Positions 51,486 to 64,000 of a stretch of DNA of 64,000 bases are shown here, in pieces. The notes under the pieces are model-generated. The model ran no database searches. It saw only the letters and a program-made list of their open reading frames with translations, and was not told where the DNA came from. Source of the DNA: Lepisosteus oculatus (taxonomy: Eukaryota > Chordata > Actinopteri > Semionotiformes > Lepisosteidae); contig NC_090698.1 of assembly GCF_040954835.1 (NCBI RefSeq), positions 52,524,284 through 52,588,283 on the forward strand, read 5' to 3'. The translations under genes and the position numbers were made by a program. Positions within the stretch are counted from its first letter, which is position 1. The number at the start of each line of letters is the position of its first letter.

Positions 51486-51620
51486 GCGTGTGCATGTTAA
51501 TGTCCGAGCATGAACCCTGTGATGGACTGGGGTCCCGTCCACCTTGGGCCCAGTGCTTCTGGGATAGGTTCCAGCGCCCCCTGTGACCCTGTACTGGATA
51601 AAGTGGTTAGGAAAGAGACG
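51486..51620 (+). repeat. Partial fish (GGAT)n-type repeat
   Basis: Contains CCTGTGATGGACTGGGGTCC, GGGATAGGTTCCAGCGCC and CTGGATAAAGTGGTTAGG, the 3' half of the element seen complete at 29234. Confidence 0.7.
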
Positions 51621-52439
51621 GACATTAACATGTACTTGTTTATAACAAAACCTTCCATACGGAAACCTGGAATAGTAGCCATAAGAGAATAATACTTTTT
51701 ACTTCTATTTTTATGTCAACTTTTTAAAATAAATTCAAAGATTTCAAAGCTTTCCATATTATAAATGAACTGCCTAATACATACTTCAGCCTAATCCCAA
51801 AACAGGACATTCTTTGAACTAGATAAAGTCCTCTTAAGTAACTGATTCCAGGGCTAGTAACAAGCCTATACATTTCTGGTGGTCTGCGAATGTCTTCAAT
51901 ATAATACCAAGTCTGTTGTTGCCTTAGACACTTTCTTTTGAATACATAACTCTGTTCCATGGCTCCTTTTACAGTTAATCCCATTTACATTTGTCCTTGC
52001 TTAATACCCCTTTCAAAACAAGAGATGCAGCTAATGAATTTAGGGGCAAATCCCCTTAAAGAATTAGCATTTCTAGAGAGCTGTACTTTGTATTCACATG
52101 TGCTTCTTGGACGCTAACTAAATTAACCCTTAATGAAACACACTTCCAGTCTCTGGTATCCTGTGTTAATAATATAAACAAATATTTATTTAAATGAATA
52201 TTTAAGCAGCTACAGTAGTTTCAAAATCATGGTTCTGTGTATCAGACCCGAGGAATAAACAACCCCTAGACAGTGCTTGCAAAAATGAAACCTAATGTTT
52301 TTCCTCTTTCTTTTTTATGGCGACAAATCTGCTACATTTGCACTCCCAATTATGCTTATTCATTCCAGCTTTACGAATCCATGTCCTACATTTTGCATGA
52401 AAAAATAGATTTAAATGTAATTTCACAACCAAATAGTAT

Positions 52440-52675
52440 TTTCTGCTCTGGTTTCCTCCCACAATCCAAAGACATACTGTACTGGTAGGTTTATTGGCTT
52501 CTGGAAACCCAGCCGTGATGACAGTGTGTGTCTGTTTTTGTGTCTGTGAGCCCTGCAATGGACTGGCACCCTGTCCAGGGTGTACCCTGCCTTGCACCCG
52601 TTTCTTGCCGGGATAGGCTCCGGCTCCCTTACGACCCAGAACTGAAAGAAGCAGTTAGAAATGGCTGGATGGATT
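52440..52675 (+). repeat. Partial fish (GGAT)n-type repeat
   Basis: Contains GGTTTCCTCCCACAATCC, CAATGGACTGGCACCCTGTC, GGGATAGGCTCCGGCTCC and a GGCTGGATGGAT end. It is less diverged than the other copies in the window. Confidence 0.75.
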
Positions 52676-55600
52676 ATATTTTTGTGATATATCAATAGCA
52701 ATATATATATTATTTTTTTGTCAATTATTTAATATGTAACATGATTGTAAAAATGTGGTTAAAAAACGCCTAGCCTAATTAATTAATTAGGTCCTGACCA
52801 AAAACTTCAAGGTGTTATTTTGATCTCTATAATTATATTGATCTAAAGACAAGGCTTCATATTTAGTTTTAATGAACTTGATACCTTACAGTTGATTCAC
52901 TTGTGCTTGCTTACAACACTTGATCGTGGTGTCATTACTGACATCATAAGGCTTCAGAATAAAAACCAGGTTAGTTAGCTGATCACTGCTAAATATCACA
53001 GTGCTTTAAAGGACCTGGATATTTTATCATTCAAATTTTAATTATCGTTAATTTACAAAATACTATACTATTTTTAAATAATATTACTAGTATGGCTACA
53101 CAACTTCTAAATAAGAATTTGATCACATACTGTATATGTAATAGTATGTGCACTGGAAATCTGAAAAAATGTTTACAATTATTGTGTGTTATACTGTAAA
53201 CCTTTGTCGACACAATTTCCTTTCTTCCTATTACAATATGTCCATCTACAAACAATAGCACTGGTGTCATCTATCACCACTGCTACCTTACCAGAGAAAA
53301 TGTTTTACTCTAAATTAATTCTCAGCAGCAGTATTTTTGGAATAGGAGATGAAGATTTCCTAGCTCTGTGAAAGCATTTATGAAGCTGCTCTCAGGTCAA
53401 ATATCTACACAGAGTAACAAAAGAAAGTCACATATTTTTTTATAATTTGTCCATTTCTCTGCTGTTTCCTGACCATATTTTTTAAATGCATTAAAACAAA
53501 CAGCATTTTACATGAAGTGCATCAAACTTAACAATACAGTAGAATACGTTATAATAATAACTGAAATACATCTAAACATTGAAACTTATTTTTCTAGATA
53601 TTAAAATGCAACTTTAAATGCACATTTGTTTAGAATTATACATGAAATTGGAAATGTGTAGAACATTAGAATGTACTGTATTAAATATGATTTATGCAAT
53701 ACAAATTTTTCATTACATTATGAGTCTAAGTCTTCAATTGTGTGCTAAGTGCAAAGGAAGTTACTTAAGAAAACACAGTTTTTAGTAATTTCCTAAAATT
53801 CAATATCATTAAAATAAAATAATTCATCATTAAATTTGGAATACTTCATTTGGAATTTCACATCACAACCAACTCTGATGAACCAAAGCAAACTCAACTG
53901 CATGACAGAAATTAATAGGTACACTCATCTACTTTGTTGTCTTATGGTCACTGAAAACGATGCAGTATATCATTTTACATTACTTAACATTATTCTTAAA
54001 TCTAAAACAAATCTATATTTTATGTTGACTCCTAGACCTTTAATTTGATTCTGAATAAACACAAAACATTACAAAGAGCAGAAATCTACACCACATAAAT
54101 ATGGATTCACAGACTTTGGGGAAACTCTGAGTGAAGTGTTTGATCATCAGTGTGAAAATGTGTGGTACTCTTAGCTCCTTCAACTACTTGTGCTGCAGAC
54201 ACAAGCCTGTTCTTTAAGTTATAAATTGTGGTGAAAAAAGCCAAAACTTTCATTTTTATGATGATTAATCTTTAGATGCTTGTATGTCAGCAAAGCAACT
54301 AAACAAGATCCTGTTTCTGTAGCAACTGGTTCTTGCGGTAATATTTTATATTGACCTGACAATTCTGAAAATTTTAAAGGTTTATCGTATTTTGACATTA
54401 GGAGATGGAGACATTCAAGATGCTGTCAGAAAGTGTAAATAAAAATGTTTTCATTATACAAACATCATTATCCAAATAGGAATTCTCTTATGATTATGCA
54501 AAAAAAAAGTTCCAATAAGAAAATTTAGTTTCAGTAAACTAAAAAAAAAACTTTCCGATTTTGATACATGAGTTTTTTCACAAGCAGGTTTCTTAACGTC
54601 CATGGAATGGAGTGGCTTGGCAATTCAAGTCAGACAGTCTGAATAAATGTCATTATCACCCATTGGGATATAATACCCATACAGTAGTATTTCAGACTAT
54701 TCCTTGCACTACTGAGAATTTAGCAACAGGTTAGCTTTACTATACTCTATTGTGGCATTTCTTTTCTTCTGGAATGTGACTGAAGAAAGGAAATATTGAA
54801 TAGGTTTTGAAAGATTTCCCAAATTCTACTTTTTCTTACCTTACTAAAGTATTAACAGCTTACAATCACGTGCAATGGTCAGAGCCACAAAAATAAATAT
54901 CACCCTGCATCTTTTAAATCATAGACAGCTACTTGTTTTCATTAAGAATTACTGAGATGAAACACTGTGAAGTGAATCCAGTATCACTTACATACTGATG
55001 CATCTTGTTAATAGCATTCCTGTTCCAATGAAGCCCCAGTTGTCTTGTGAAAAATGAGTAGCAGGCATGAGATCCTAAGTCCTTATCAGCCACTAACTCA
55101 TGCTAACCTGCAAGTGACCTTAGACAAATACATAAATCAACCCTCTTGCTCTTCAAGTACTCAAATCTTCTCAGCCATTGCACTTACAAGAACCTTAAGT
55201 ACACTCCAGAACAGGCTCTCACATACTGGGAAAACAACAGTTATCCCAACAGTTTAAACAATAAGAAGTTATTAAAAAAAGAAATAATGCAGAGAAAGGT
55301 TAGGTCAGGTATGAAACTGACTTCTGACTACTTCATTTTCACTGTAAAACCTTAAACCCTCTCACATCTGGTAACTATCTACCATAAACTTGAGCCAAGA
55401 TATTAAGATCAGCCACCATTAATGTTGAGCTTTAAATGGTAGAAAAGTAAGAAATCCTTTTCCTTTCCTTTCTTTCATAATGCATTTGAGACTGAATTTA
55501 AGCACATTATAAACAGCTTCAGAGCCATGCAAATAAGCATGCAGCCCTACAAAAAGCAGAGCACCGTATTACCACGTTCTGCAGCAGCCAGATAATTCAC

Positions 55601-58600
55601 CATAATCTGTGTGACTTCATTTTATTGTTGTATTAATGAAGATTAACCAAATTCACCTGCAAAGAAAATTAATATCTAAACCCTTTAGACTAAAGGAAAA
55701 AAATCAGGTTTTAAAAATGGGGCATTCTTCATTTATGATTAATCAAAACAGGACATCATTGGAAAGTGGTGACGCCAGGCAAGGCTGTAAAAGTAAATGG
55801 TCTTAACTGATTAACATACTGCACAAAGAATCCGTTCTGGCACAACAGAAACTGCTGGAGTGTGATTTACTGACCACATGTAAGCTTAATGAAACAAAAT
55901 TAGTGTTCATTAAAATGAGTGTTTACTGAAAAATAAGCTGGTGAAAATGGTTTGGCAAGGGAAAGATCTTGGCTTGAAGAAGAAATTCTTGGTTTTCCAC
56001 AGCAGACAAGTAAACAAAAATGTTAAGAACTTGGCTTTAGTATAAAGCTAGAAATATAGAATTATACATGAAATACTACATTCTGGTCATCATGTAAACA
56101 CTGGTGTCACCACTACACAGGCAGGGGAGACAACTGTCTCGACTAAATGTATCTGATTGTGATGTTCGCATCACGAATAAGATTAAAACTATCTGCAACA
56201 TAAGAACAATATTTTTAATTAATTTAACTTTTCAACTCAAAGAAAGAGCAGCAATCCTGGGACTATCGGTATGTACAATTATGGAAAACCCTTCACTCAG
56301 TAGATTAATACAGAAATTGCACTGCAATAACATCAAACGAGTACCCACTCAGCCTGTACATCAGGTAAATAAGACATCTGTTTTATGATGTCTATTCTGA
56401 ATGTTCCCTACTTGAAGCTATAACTTTCAGTCTTTTGAAAATTTTTAACATCTATTAAATGAAGATTATTGGGTCATTAATGATACTGCATTAGGTCTTA
56501 AAGAGTACTTCAAAAACTCAACTGCCAGTTGTCTTGCCAAGACCCACATGAAGAGATTCTAATGAAAAACGTAATGAGCTAAGCAGCCAACGGCTACACA
56601 TTCCTGGATGAGACCACTTCTTCTTGTATAAGGCTATTTTTTTTTTAGAGAAATGGAGAATGTTTTATAGATTTAAATTCAGATTTTGAAGCCAATTACT
56701 TGCTTCAGTGGTGAGCTGTTGGTGAGGTGATTGCTGTTCTACAATCACAGGACACATTGGGTCTGATCCTCTATAGATGCTAGTTGAGACTGCTGAAACA
56801 ACTATGTTTACATTAAGCATTAAAGTGTTGTGATTGTACTAATACATTTTATTTGGACTTCAAATACAGATTTCCTTTCTCTTTTTGGATCATTCACAGT
56901 GTGGTTTTCACAGATATTTGCTTGAAATAATCAGTTTTCCTATTAATCCCAGTCAATTTATTCTGTTGATGTTTGAATGTCTGTACACTACATCCAGATT
57001 CTCAAGTAAAGTATTTTTAAACAGGGAGTACTAAGTAGGCATGGATTGGTTACACAGATACAATGGTTCTTTAATTTAGTAATTAACAGCATTTAATAAT
57101 TTTAAAGGGAGTTAAAAAGTCACTCCCTCAATCTTGACAGATTCTAAAAAAAACGTTTTCACAAGAACATATAAACTGAAAAAAATGAGTATTTTCATAA
57201 TATTATGATTCATGTTAGGGAGCTTTATTGCTCTCAGAAAGTTTTTCTGTGTAGTCATTTGTCAACTGTGAATACACATCATCTGCTGACACAGAGATAA
57301 TCTTCCAAACCTGATTCATTAGGAATTTTTAGCATCATACACAGAAACAGAATTATGTTTGAATATACAATAAGGGGCATGAAACCAAAACTATCATTCT
57401 CATTAGTCAATCATAATAATATGCCTAATGTTACATCTTAGAATTACTGACTGGTTGGTAATTTGTTATATGATACTGTTTATTTTAAAATGCACAATGA
57501 TGTATGCAGATTAAAAATCTAACATATCTGAAAACACACTGTTGTACAAAAGTCTCAGACATCATAGACACAACCACAATTTACAGGGGTATTCTGAGCT
57601 TAATCAATTTACTGAAAGTTTTCACTGGCGTTTCTACTGTGACGTCAACTTTCACTGTTATTACTGAAAGTTAGTTTGAGTGAGAAGAAACCAAACTTGT
57701 CATGCAGCCATTCAGTGTGCTCTAGATTTGTACTATAGATTGGAAGGTTGTGGTTTTTAATCCCAGGTGTGGTACTGCTGTTGTAACTTTGAATAAGGTA
57801 CTATGCTTATTTTGATGCATGGCTGTGTACATGGGTATTAGTGGAGGAAAGTGACACTTAAAAAATGTCAGACAGATCATTTACTGTATGTTAAGCAAAT
57901 CTTCAGAAATTGCGATTACAGCAAATCAAGGTAAATTATATATGAGCACAGTGTTGTAGTGGCTTATCCATCACAGTTAACAATAAAATATGTTACTTGT
58001 CATTAACTTCATTTGTTTCTCTCAAAATATTTTGTACTACAAAATACATAATACAAAATTAATTAATCTTAGCATGAAACAATATGGCTACAGACATATT
58101 CTGCAGACAGAGACCTATTCAAGGTATACAAAACTTGCATTACAGTATACGAAGAATAAAATGTCATAAAGTATTACTACACATTTTGTATGTCTGTGTT
58201 ATTCTATCCTAAATATGTTCTTGAATTTATATTAAATGTTCTTTACATTTCAATAAAACTCCTTCCACAAGATTGAAATGTTGTTTAACAAACCAGCTAA
58301 ACTTTTTACAATTGTACATCATATGTAATGCAACAGACTGTTTTATGGAACTACATGACTTTTACATCAGGATATGAACCCTGTGGTTTAATCAGAGGAG
58401 TAACTAAACCTACAGTATTATCATCTTAAAATGTGTGTACAGCGCAGACAAAAAGATAAAAAATACTGTGACACAGAACTGTAAAATGTGTTGGGTTAAT
58501 CAAATTTAGATAAACATGAAAATCTATAGAAGAACAATATTTGAAAATGTCCTTTATTAAGATCATGTTCATGTGTTATTCAATTTCAATACAAGACAAA

Positions 58601-58986
58601 CTGTATGACGTTTAGACTTACAGCCTTTAAATGTGTTTAGCTCTGTTGATGATAGTCTTACAATTCAAAAAACATCACAGGCAAAAAGCAGTCTTAAACC
58701 ACATTTCATCTGAACCTGCAAATAATGCATGGATAAAATGTTAAAAACATAATTAAAAATAAAAGTTATGGATGAAATGTAAACATATTCCCTTTCCCCT
58801 AAATTAAATACTGTTACAGTATATTGTTAACTGTATAACAGTTGTAGTGATATGGTATAGTGAATCAAACTATATTTGAGAAAAAGAATTACAGAAACGA
58901 TGAATAAAAATTCACCTGAATAAATGTGCAACACTTAATATTCAAACACATTAGATTTCAAAAATAGCTTTAAACTCAATTCTCAC
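52676..58986. other. Gene-poor AT-rich interval
   Basis: I see no exon, RNA gene or named repeat I can support in this stretch. A full palindromic CRE (TGACGTCA) occurs at 57640-57647, which may be chance. Confidence 0.5.
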
Positions 58987-59229
58987 CTCCTTAACTTGTT
59001 CAGCTCTTTGTCTTTCCCCAGACAGATCCCTAGTAGTCACTTCTCGTGAGAACCAGCACTGACAGTACGAGCAAGACGGGCAATAATCAGTTACTGTAAA
59101 TAAAACCTCCTTAAAAGTCATCATTAAAAGCTGTGTTCCTTCGTTATTATCTGCAGACAGAAAACCAGCTTCTTCTGCCAGAAGTCTACATGCTGTGCAG
59201 TAGATGAAATTATTTTTACAGTGCCAGTC
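58987..59229 (-). CDS. Candidate cysteine-rich exon of an unidentified gene
   Basis: Between an acceptor (AAATTGTTATAG) and a consensus donor (GTGAGA) is a 243-nt stretch open in one frame for exactly 81 codons, phase 0 at both ends. It has no long ATG frame of its own. The peptide starts DWHCKNNFIYCTACRLLAEE, has a hydrophobic middle (GTQLLMMTFKEVLFTVTD), then a dense cysteine cluster YCPSCSYCQCWF, and ends in charged QRAEQVKE. The CxxC and CxxCxC spacing suggests metal binding or disulfides. The stop codon directly upstream in frame is part of the acceptor TAG, as expected at an exon edge. I do not recognise the family and found no partner exons. It may be a chance frame. Confidence 0.35.
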
Positions 59230-59839
59230 CTATAACAATTTTGGTTCACCTCAAATATTTCTGCATGAACTCAGAACTCTGTAATGATCATCAAGATATA
59301 AATGTGAGAACAAAAGTACTTCCTACTCCATGCTAAAAGGTAATTTGAGAGGGAGTTTTAGCTACTTCCTAGCAACCGGAACAAACACAAGAGCATTTTC
59401 AAATCAGACAATGAGCATCTGTGTTAGCATCTAGCATGCTTAAAGAAAAGCAACCACTTGTTACAACTGTAGATATGAATCATTCCAAAACTAACAGGGC
59501 CTTTGAAGTGTGTGTCTTAAAAGTGCTCTACAAAGAACACATTTTTCAACTTCCAGAGCAAAAAAAGTAACTGCTGCTTCTTTGATAGAGGGGCAGCAAA
59601 GGGGGTAAAAAAGATTCACATTTGCCAGTTTGTGTAAGACAGAGACACAAGTGATTTTAAACAGCCACAAAAAGGCTGCAACCAAAGGAATGGACCTTAA
59701 CATCAATCAGGTTTTGAAGGATAAATACACTTTCTGTGGCTGCATTTTGGAGTTCTCACCCATCAGACAATGAAAGTGCACTACTAGTACGTACTTCATG
59801 GTGTTTACTTAACATTACATAGGAGAGACAATAACAGAA

Positions 59840-60300
59840 GAAGAATATCTGCTTCCCCCTGGGTATCCTCCCAGCTGCTCACGCTTACTCCACTCCCTCT
59901 GTGAGCCTAATGCACAGCCCTCACCTTCCCAACCAGGAGCCAGAACCATTTTGTCTGTGGACCCAGTGGCCCAGGCACCGGAGACTCAATCCTTCTTCTT
60001 CAGTGCCCTGGATTCCTGCTTCCATTCGGCAGCTCATCTGCTCAACACCGGCTCTGCTCCACCTAATCTTCCTGCTCCTCCTCTTCCCTGCAAAAACTCT
60101 ACCCTCGCCCCTTCTCTTCATACCTCGCCCACACCTCTGCCCTCTCTCTGGTTGTCTCGGAAATAGTTCGAAGACCAATTCGAATTATATAGAAGGTATA
60201 ACTATACGCAGATACCTTCCTGCTCGCTGCAGATACTTTGCCCAGCTCCTGCTCCTTACCCCCTGCTTCCAGCTTGGGCCATTGTGAGACTGTGTTGATG
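59840..60300. repeat. GC-rich block abutting a SINE, probable repeat
   Basis: The stretch is C-rich (CCTCCCAGCTGCTCACGC, CTTCCTGCTCCTCCTCTTCC) in contrast to its AT-rich left flank, and stops where the 5S SINE begins. The open frames within it are low-complexity Pro/Leu/Ser strings on both strands and are not convincing proteins. Family unknown. Confidence 0.35.
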
Positions 60301-60310
60301 GAATCAATAT

Positions 60311-60859
60311 GGCCAGCAGCCATATTACCTTGCAACTCACAACTGGCAACCCACTGAAGCTGAGCTGGTGTGAACCTTGTCAGTACCTGGATGGGAAGAG
60401 GTATTAATGGGGCCAGCACAGTGCACTCACCCTGCAGTCCGTGTGGGTCCTAATGGCCCAGTACAGTGACAGGGGCACTATACTGTAAAAAGGTGCAGTC
60501 CTTCGGATGAGATGTAAAACCGAGGTCCTGTCTCTCTGTGGTCATTAGGGTGTTTCTAGAAATGAGATGGGGTGTAACCCTGGCATTCTGGTCAAATTTC
60601 CCATTGGCCCTTACCAATCATGGTTTCCTATTAATCCCCATCTATGAACTGGCTTTATCACTCTGCTCTCCTCCCCAATGATAGCTGATGTTTTGTGAGC
60701 GTTCTGGCGCACTATGGCTGCCGTCGCATCATCCAGGTGGATGTTGCACATTGGTGGTGGTGGAGGGGAGTCCCCATTACCTGTAAAGCGCTTTGAGTGG
60801 AGTGTCCAGAAAAGTGCTACTGTATATAAATGTAAGCATTTAATTATTTTTATTATTAA
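60311..60859 (+). repeat. 5S-derived SINE with damaged promoter
   Basis: Same family as at 20458. The 5S-like head is present, but a deletion after GTACCTGGATGGGA removes the rest of box C, so pol III activity is unlikely. The 3' block and an ATT-type tail remain. Confidence 0.82.
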
Positions 60860-61202
60860 CTCTTCTCCTGTTCATCAAGATGCCACTCTACCACTGATGC
60901 TTGCTATCCCTGCTCCCTTTCCCATTCTGCCCTTTGCTCACTTCTGAATTAGCTCACTAATGCACCTGTACACATTCTGGTTTAACACGCAGCATAATTG
61001 ATCCCTCCATTTCATAACTTTCCTGCTCCCACGTTTTTCCAATGCACTATGCAACTATTGTCCATACTAGACCTATTTAAAGCAACAGGACAAAACATTT
61101 ATCTTTTTTCACTTACAAGTTCCATTCAATGCTCCATTTCTCAGATTACTTTTTCTCACTGATGAGAACATTCTCACACATTGAGTGGAACAGAGAAATT
61201 TT

Positions 61203-61283
61203 GAAAAGAGAAGAAAGGAAACAACATTTTGGCTGTTGAAGCCAAAAAGTTGTGTTTCCTTTTTTTTAAAGCATGGAATAAAC
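61203..61283. repeat. Fold-back inverted repeat, copy 2
   Basis: A left arm from GAAAAGAGAAGAAAGGAAAC to TTTTGGCTG and a right arm from GCCAAAA through GTGTTTCCTTTTTTTT to GCATGGAATAAACC pair imperfectly with a 5-nt loop. It shares the arm sequence with the element at 1361-1475. Confidence 0.7.
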
Positions 61284-61649
61284 CTTAACTTGTTCCTAGT
61301 ACAGGTTAGGTTTCATTTTGTACACCACTTACAAAAACAGTTTTAAAAAAATGTTACTATTGCAATAACAATACAACATCAGCACAAAATGCACCGCTAC
61401 CATCCTGTAGGCTTATACTATACTTTGAAGCAACTTTTGTAGGATTTTGTAAATAAATGTAAATTAACCTTGTCCACTTCCATTTCTGCTAGATATTACC
61501 TGAATGTAATTCACATATGGGGTAGATTTATTATGCACATATATCATTGACTGTAGTTTTGTCTGATTAATATGAATTTGATTTTCTTCCTTATCACAAT
61601 TTTAATTAAATCAGAAAACTCAGAATTAACAGTGGGATGCAAGTGGAAA

Positions 61650-61865
61650 TTGAGTGGAAGCTCATTTAAAAACAAAGAACAGGTGTCACTACTTTATCCA
61701 GAGGATTGTGAGAGTACAGAACAAGCTATCCAGCCATGCTGTTGAAACAACACTCTGGCTTCTTACAAAAACAGGGCCAGATGAGATCATCAGATCAATT
61801 AGCTATTACAAAATGGGCTAGATGGATGAAATGGCCTTCTGTTGTTTGTAAACATTCCTATATTT
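61650..61865 (+). mobile_element. CR1-type LINE 3' end
   Basis: It reads like the C-terminal end and tail of the same LINE type as at 20150 and 10760: GTACAGAACAAGCTATCCAG, GAAACAACACTCTGGCTTCT, ATGGGCTAGATGGATGAAAT and GTTTGTAAACATTCCTA. Confidence 0.7.
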
Positions 61866-63330
61866 GTATAATGAAAGATCAGAAAAGACATAATTTTCCA
61901 CTTCCGTTCATTAATTAATTTTCCAATTTCCATTATGAAAGTTTTCATCTTCCACTGATAACCTGTCAAAATGCGGACATGACTGAAAGCTGATTCTCAT
62001 CTTTTCAGATCGGCTCTTTAGATTATTATCTTTCCCTATTTAATATTCTAATGTTCCAACAACACCTATAGTAAATTATTTACTGAAATGTGTGAAAAGA
62101 CAATAATAATAGGATGATAATTTACAGGATTAGATCTGTGCTCTTTGCAAGAGTTTCAAACTTAACTTAGTTTGATTAGGTAACATGAAAGGAAGGATGT
62201 TTCATTGTAAATGAAATAATAAAGAGGCAACACAAATTCAGTAATAATAAAAAAACAGCACAAACAATGGATGATTTGGTTAAACAATGCTTCTCATTTA
62301 CTGGATAAAAGATATAGTATGGAAGTGAGTAAAATTACTCATTGTGAGTATTACAATCTTGAGATGCGTTCACACCTGAACAATTGTATTGTTAAACTTC
62401 TAAAAACTACTAAAATAAACCTACTTATTAAACTTAACAGCTCCTGGTTGTGCGATCCAAACCAAGCAGCTGTGTAAAAAAGGTTCCCATATGTAGCCAT
62501 GATAGTTTTCTTTCACAAGTTAATCATACCAAAAACCTGTCAGTTCTTTGCTTTTGACAGTCACAATCAATTTATAACAAACAGTTTCACTTATTAACAA
62601 TTAAGATCTAAAGCTGTCTAATCTGTATTTGTTATTGAGTGTGACATACTGTAGAATACACAGGTGGGGTCACAAAAATATAATAGACATACTGTAGCAT
62701 TTGCACAGACACAGGGATCTTAAAAACAAATACATTTTCCATATTTCTCAGGTTTACACTATTAATGCCTTTCTAACATTCCAATTGATAGTAACTGGCA
62801 TTTCGTAGAGAATATTGAACAGCAAAATGTTTTGTATTTCACAGCTGTCCTCATGCCTAATCTCTCAAGAATAGGGTAGACTTAGCGTTAATTTATTAAC
62901 TGTGTTTGCATGGTGCTTCTCATACAAAGTTACCAAATAACTTATTTATGGGAGAGGACCCACTTCATCCACCTCTGAAGTACACTGGATGATGGACAGT
63001 AGCCATTTTTATTAGCTAGCACTCCAACACACTACAGTACTATACCCTTCACACAATTTTATATGTGAAACTTGTTTTCACACAAGGCTCATTGAGGAAT
63101 AATAACTGATCCCTGCAATTCACAGAAAACCTGGCTACCCTTATAAAGTAAATATTTCCCACTGCCTTTAGGAACAAAGGCCAAATGGGGAATAAGTAAT
63201 TTGAAGAGTTCCTTTCTGACACTAAAATAAAAATCACTGTATTACAAAAAACAGTCTTTAGTCAAAACAATATTTTAGTCATAATTCCTTAAAAAAAAGT
63301 TCAAGTCATAAAATAGTCAATCTGTTAAAC

Positions 63331-63373
63331 CTCTGTGGCAAACACACAGCAGAACTGTGTGTTTGCCACAGAG
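63331..63373. repeat. Perfect 19-bp hairpin
   Basis: CTCTGTGGCAAACACACAG at 63331-63349 and its exact reverse complement at 63355-63373 are separated by CAGAA. The flanks do not pair. It is not part of a repeat I recognise. Confidence 0.85.
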
Positions 63374-63865
63374 CAGAACTGCTGGACCTTTTAAAACATG
63401 TCCTGTACTCCTGTTCTACTGAACCCCATAAACAATGGTTTTTCAAACGCATTTTCCCTTTCACACAATATTACTTGCAAATTCAGAAAACAACCATTGC
63501 CCTGCGAAGAATGCAAGCATTTCCTGTGGAAACTGTATGTTTGCCAACATTGTGTGCTTTACCGAAAAACATGGCATATCACAAAGGACAAAGTAGCTTT
63601 TTTAGATTACCACCTGGCAATGAGATCATCGCTGGTCGGTGGTTAAAAATAGTCTTTACACTTTGCAATATTCTAAAGAGTGCAAACAAGATAAAGTACC
63701 TAAAAAAACTGCTAAGCTGGCAGAAGCTGCACTGATTTTTTCTAAGCTTTAAAAACCTTATAACTGCACAAGGTCTGCATTTACAAAGACTTTAACAGGC
63801 AACAAATTCAACAAAAAAATGTGTTAAAACACAAAGATTTAAGGCCGGATTTGGTAAGAAAAAAA

Positions 63866-64000
63866 GCATGGCACAGTGTTTAGCATTGCTGCCCGGCTAC
63901 ACTGGGGCCCTATACTCAATTCCAGACCTCGGTTGCTATCTGTGTGGTGTTTGTATGTTCTCCCTGTGTTTGTGTGGGTTTCCTCCGAGGGTTATAGTTT
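63866..64000 (+). repeat. Fish (GGAT)n-type repeat, 5' part, cut by window end
   Basis: It begins GGCACAGTGTTTAGCATTGC and continues through TTTGTATGTTCTCCCTGTG and GGTTTCCTCCGAGG, the 5' half of the element seen at 29234. Confidence 0.75.

Noticed and set aside
57640..57647. TGACGTCA as a functional CRE
   Set aside because: An 8-bp site alone, with no promoter or conserved context nearby, is not enough.
59491..59706. 71-codon minus frame with a hydrophobic start, and a nearby short ATG frame ending in GTGAGA at about 59750, as first exons for the cysteine-rich exon
   Set aside because: The short frame ends in phase 1 and would put the 58987-59229 exon out of frame, and the 71-codon frame stops without a usable donor.
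59901..60287. 128-codon open frame on the plus strand
   Set aside because: Low-complexity Pro/Leu/Ser translation of a C-rich repeat-like block, open on several frames and both strands.

Overview
The window looks like nuclear DNA of a ray-finned fish, most likely a non-teleost lineage such as gar, bowfin or bichir. The evidence is AT-rich sequence, spliced vertebrate genes with long introns, a vertebrate synphilin-1 gene close to the human protein, and fish-type repeats: 5S-rRNA-derived SINEs, CR1/L2-type LINEs, Tc1/mariner copies and a MITE. The lineage is an inference from repeat style and gene content; the sequence does not fix the species.

The main gene is SNCAIP (synphilin-1) on the minus strand. 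All nine coding exons can be placed between 42480 (start) and 16427 (stop). They splice in frame to 2748 nt, 915 residues, against 919 in the human protein. A 5'UTR segment precedes the start in the same exon. A further candidate exon at 14472-14553 has a splice phase that fits exon 8 and could give a shorter alternative C-terminus.

Upstream of the SNCAIP start, on the same strand, is one intact intronless seven-transmembrane receptor (45784-46788). It resembles the vomeronasal type-1 / fish ORA family and may be the single-copy ancV1R gene. Further upstream, at 58987-59229, is an unassigned cysteine-rich candidate exon of exactly 81 codons, flanked by splice sites.

By region: 1-16.4 kb is gene-poor and holds a fold-back repeat, a decayed zinc-knuckle retroelement ORF, SINE and LINE remnants, and an AT-rich stretch with unusually well kept CpG (about 9.59-10.53 kb). 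16.4-42.5 kb is SNCAIP, with introns carrying SINEs, LINE tails, a decayed Tc1-like transposon and an L2-like LINE. 42.5-48 kb holds the receptor. 48-64 kb is mostly intergenic, with a MITE, LINE and SINE copies, the cysteine-rich exon and several hairpins.

No rRNA, tRNA, CRISPR or viral gene was recognised. Most other open frames are short, AT-rich, or lie inside repeats, and are not annotated as genes.
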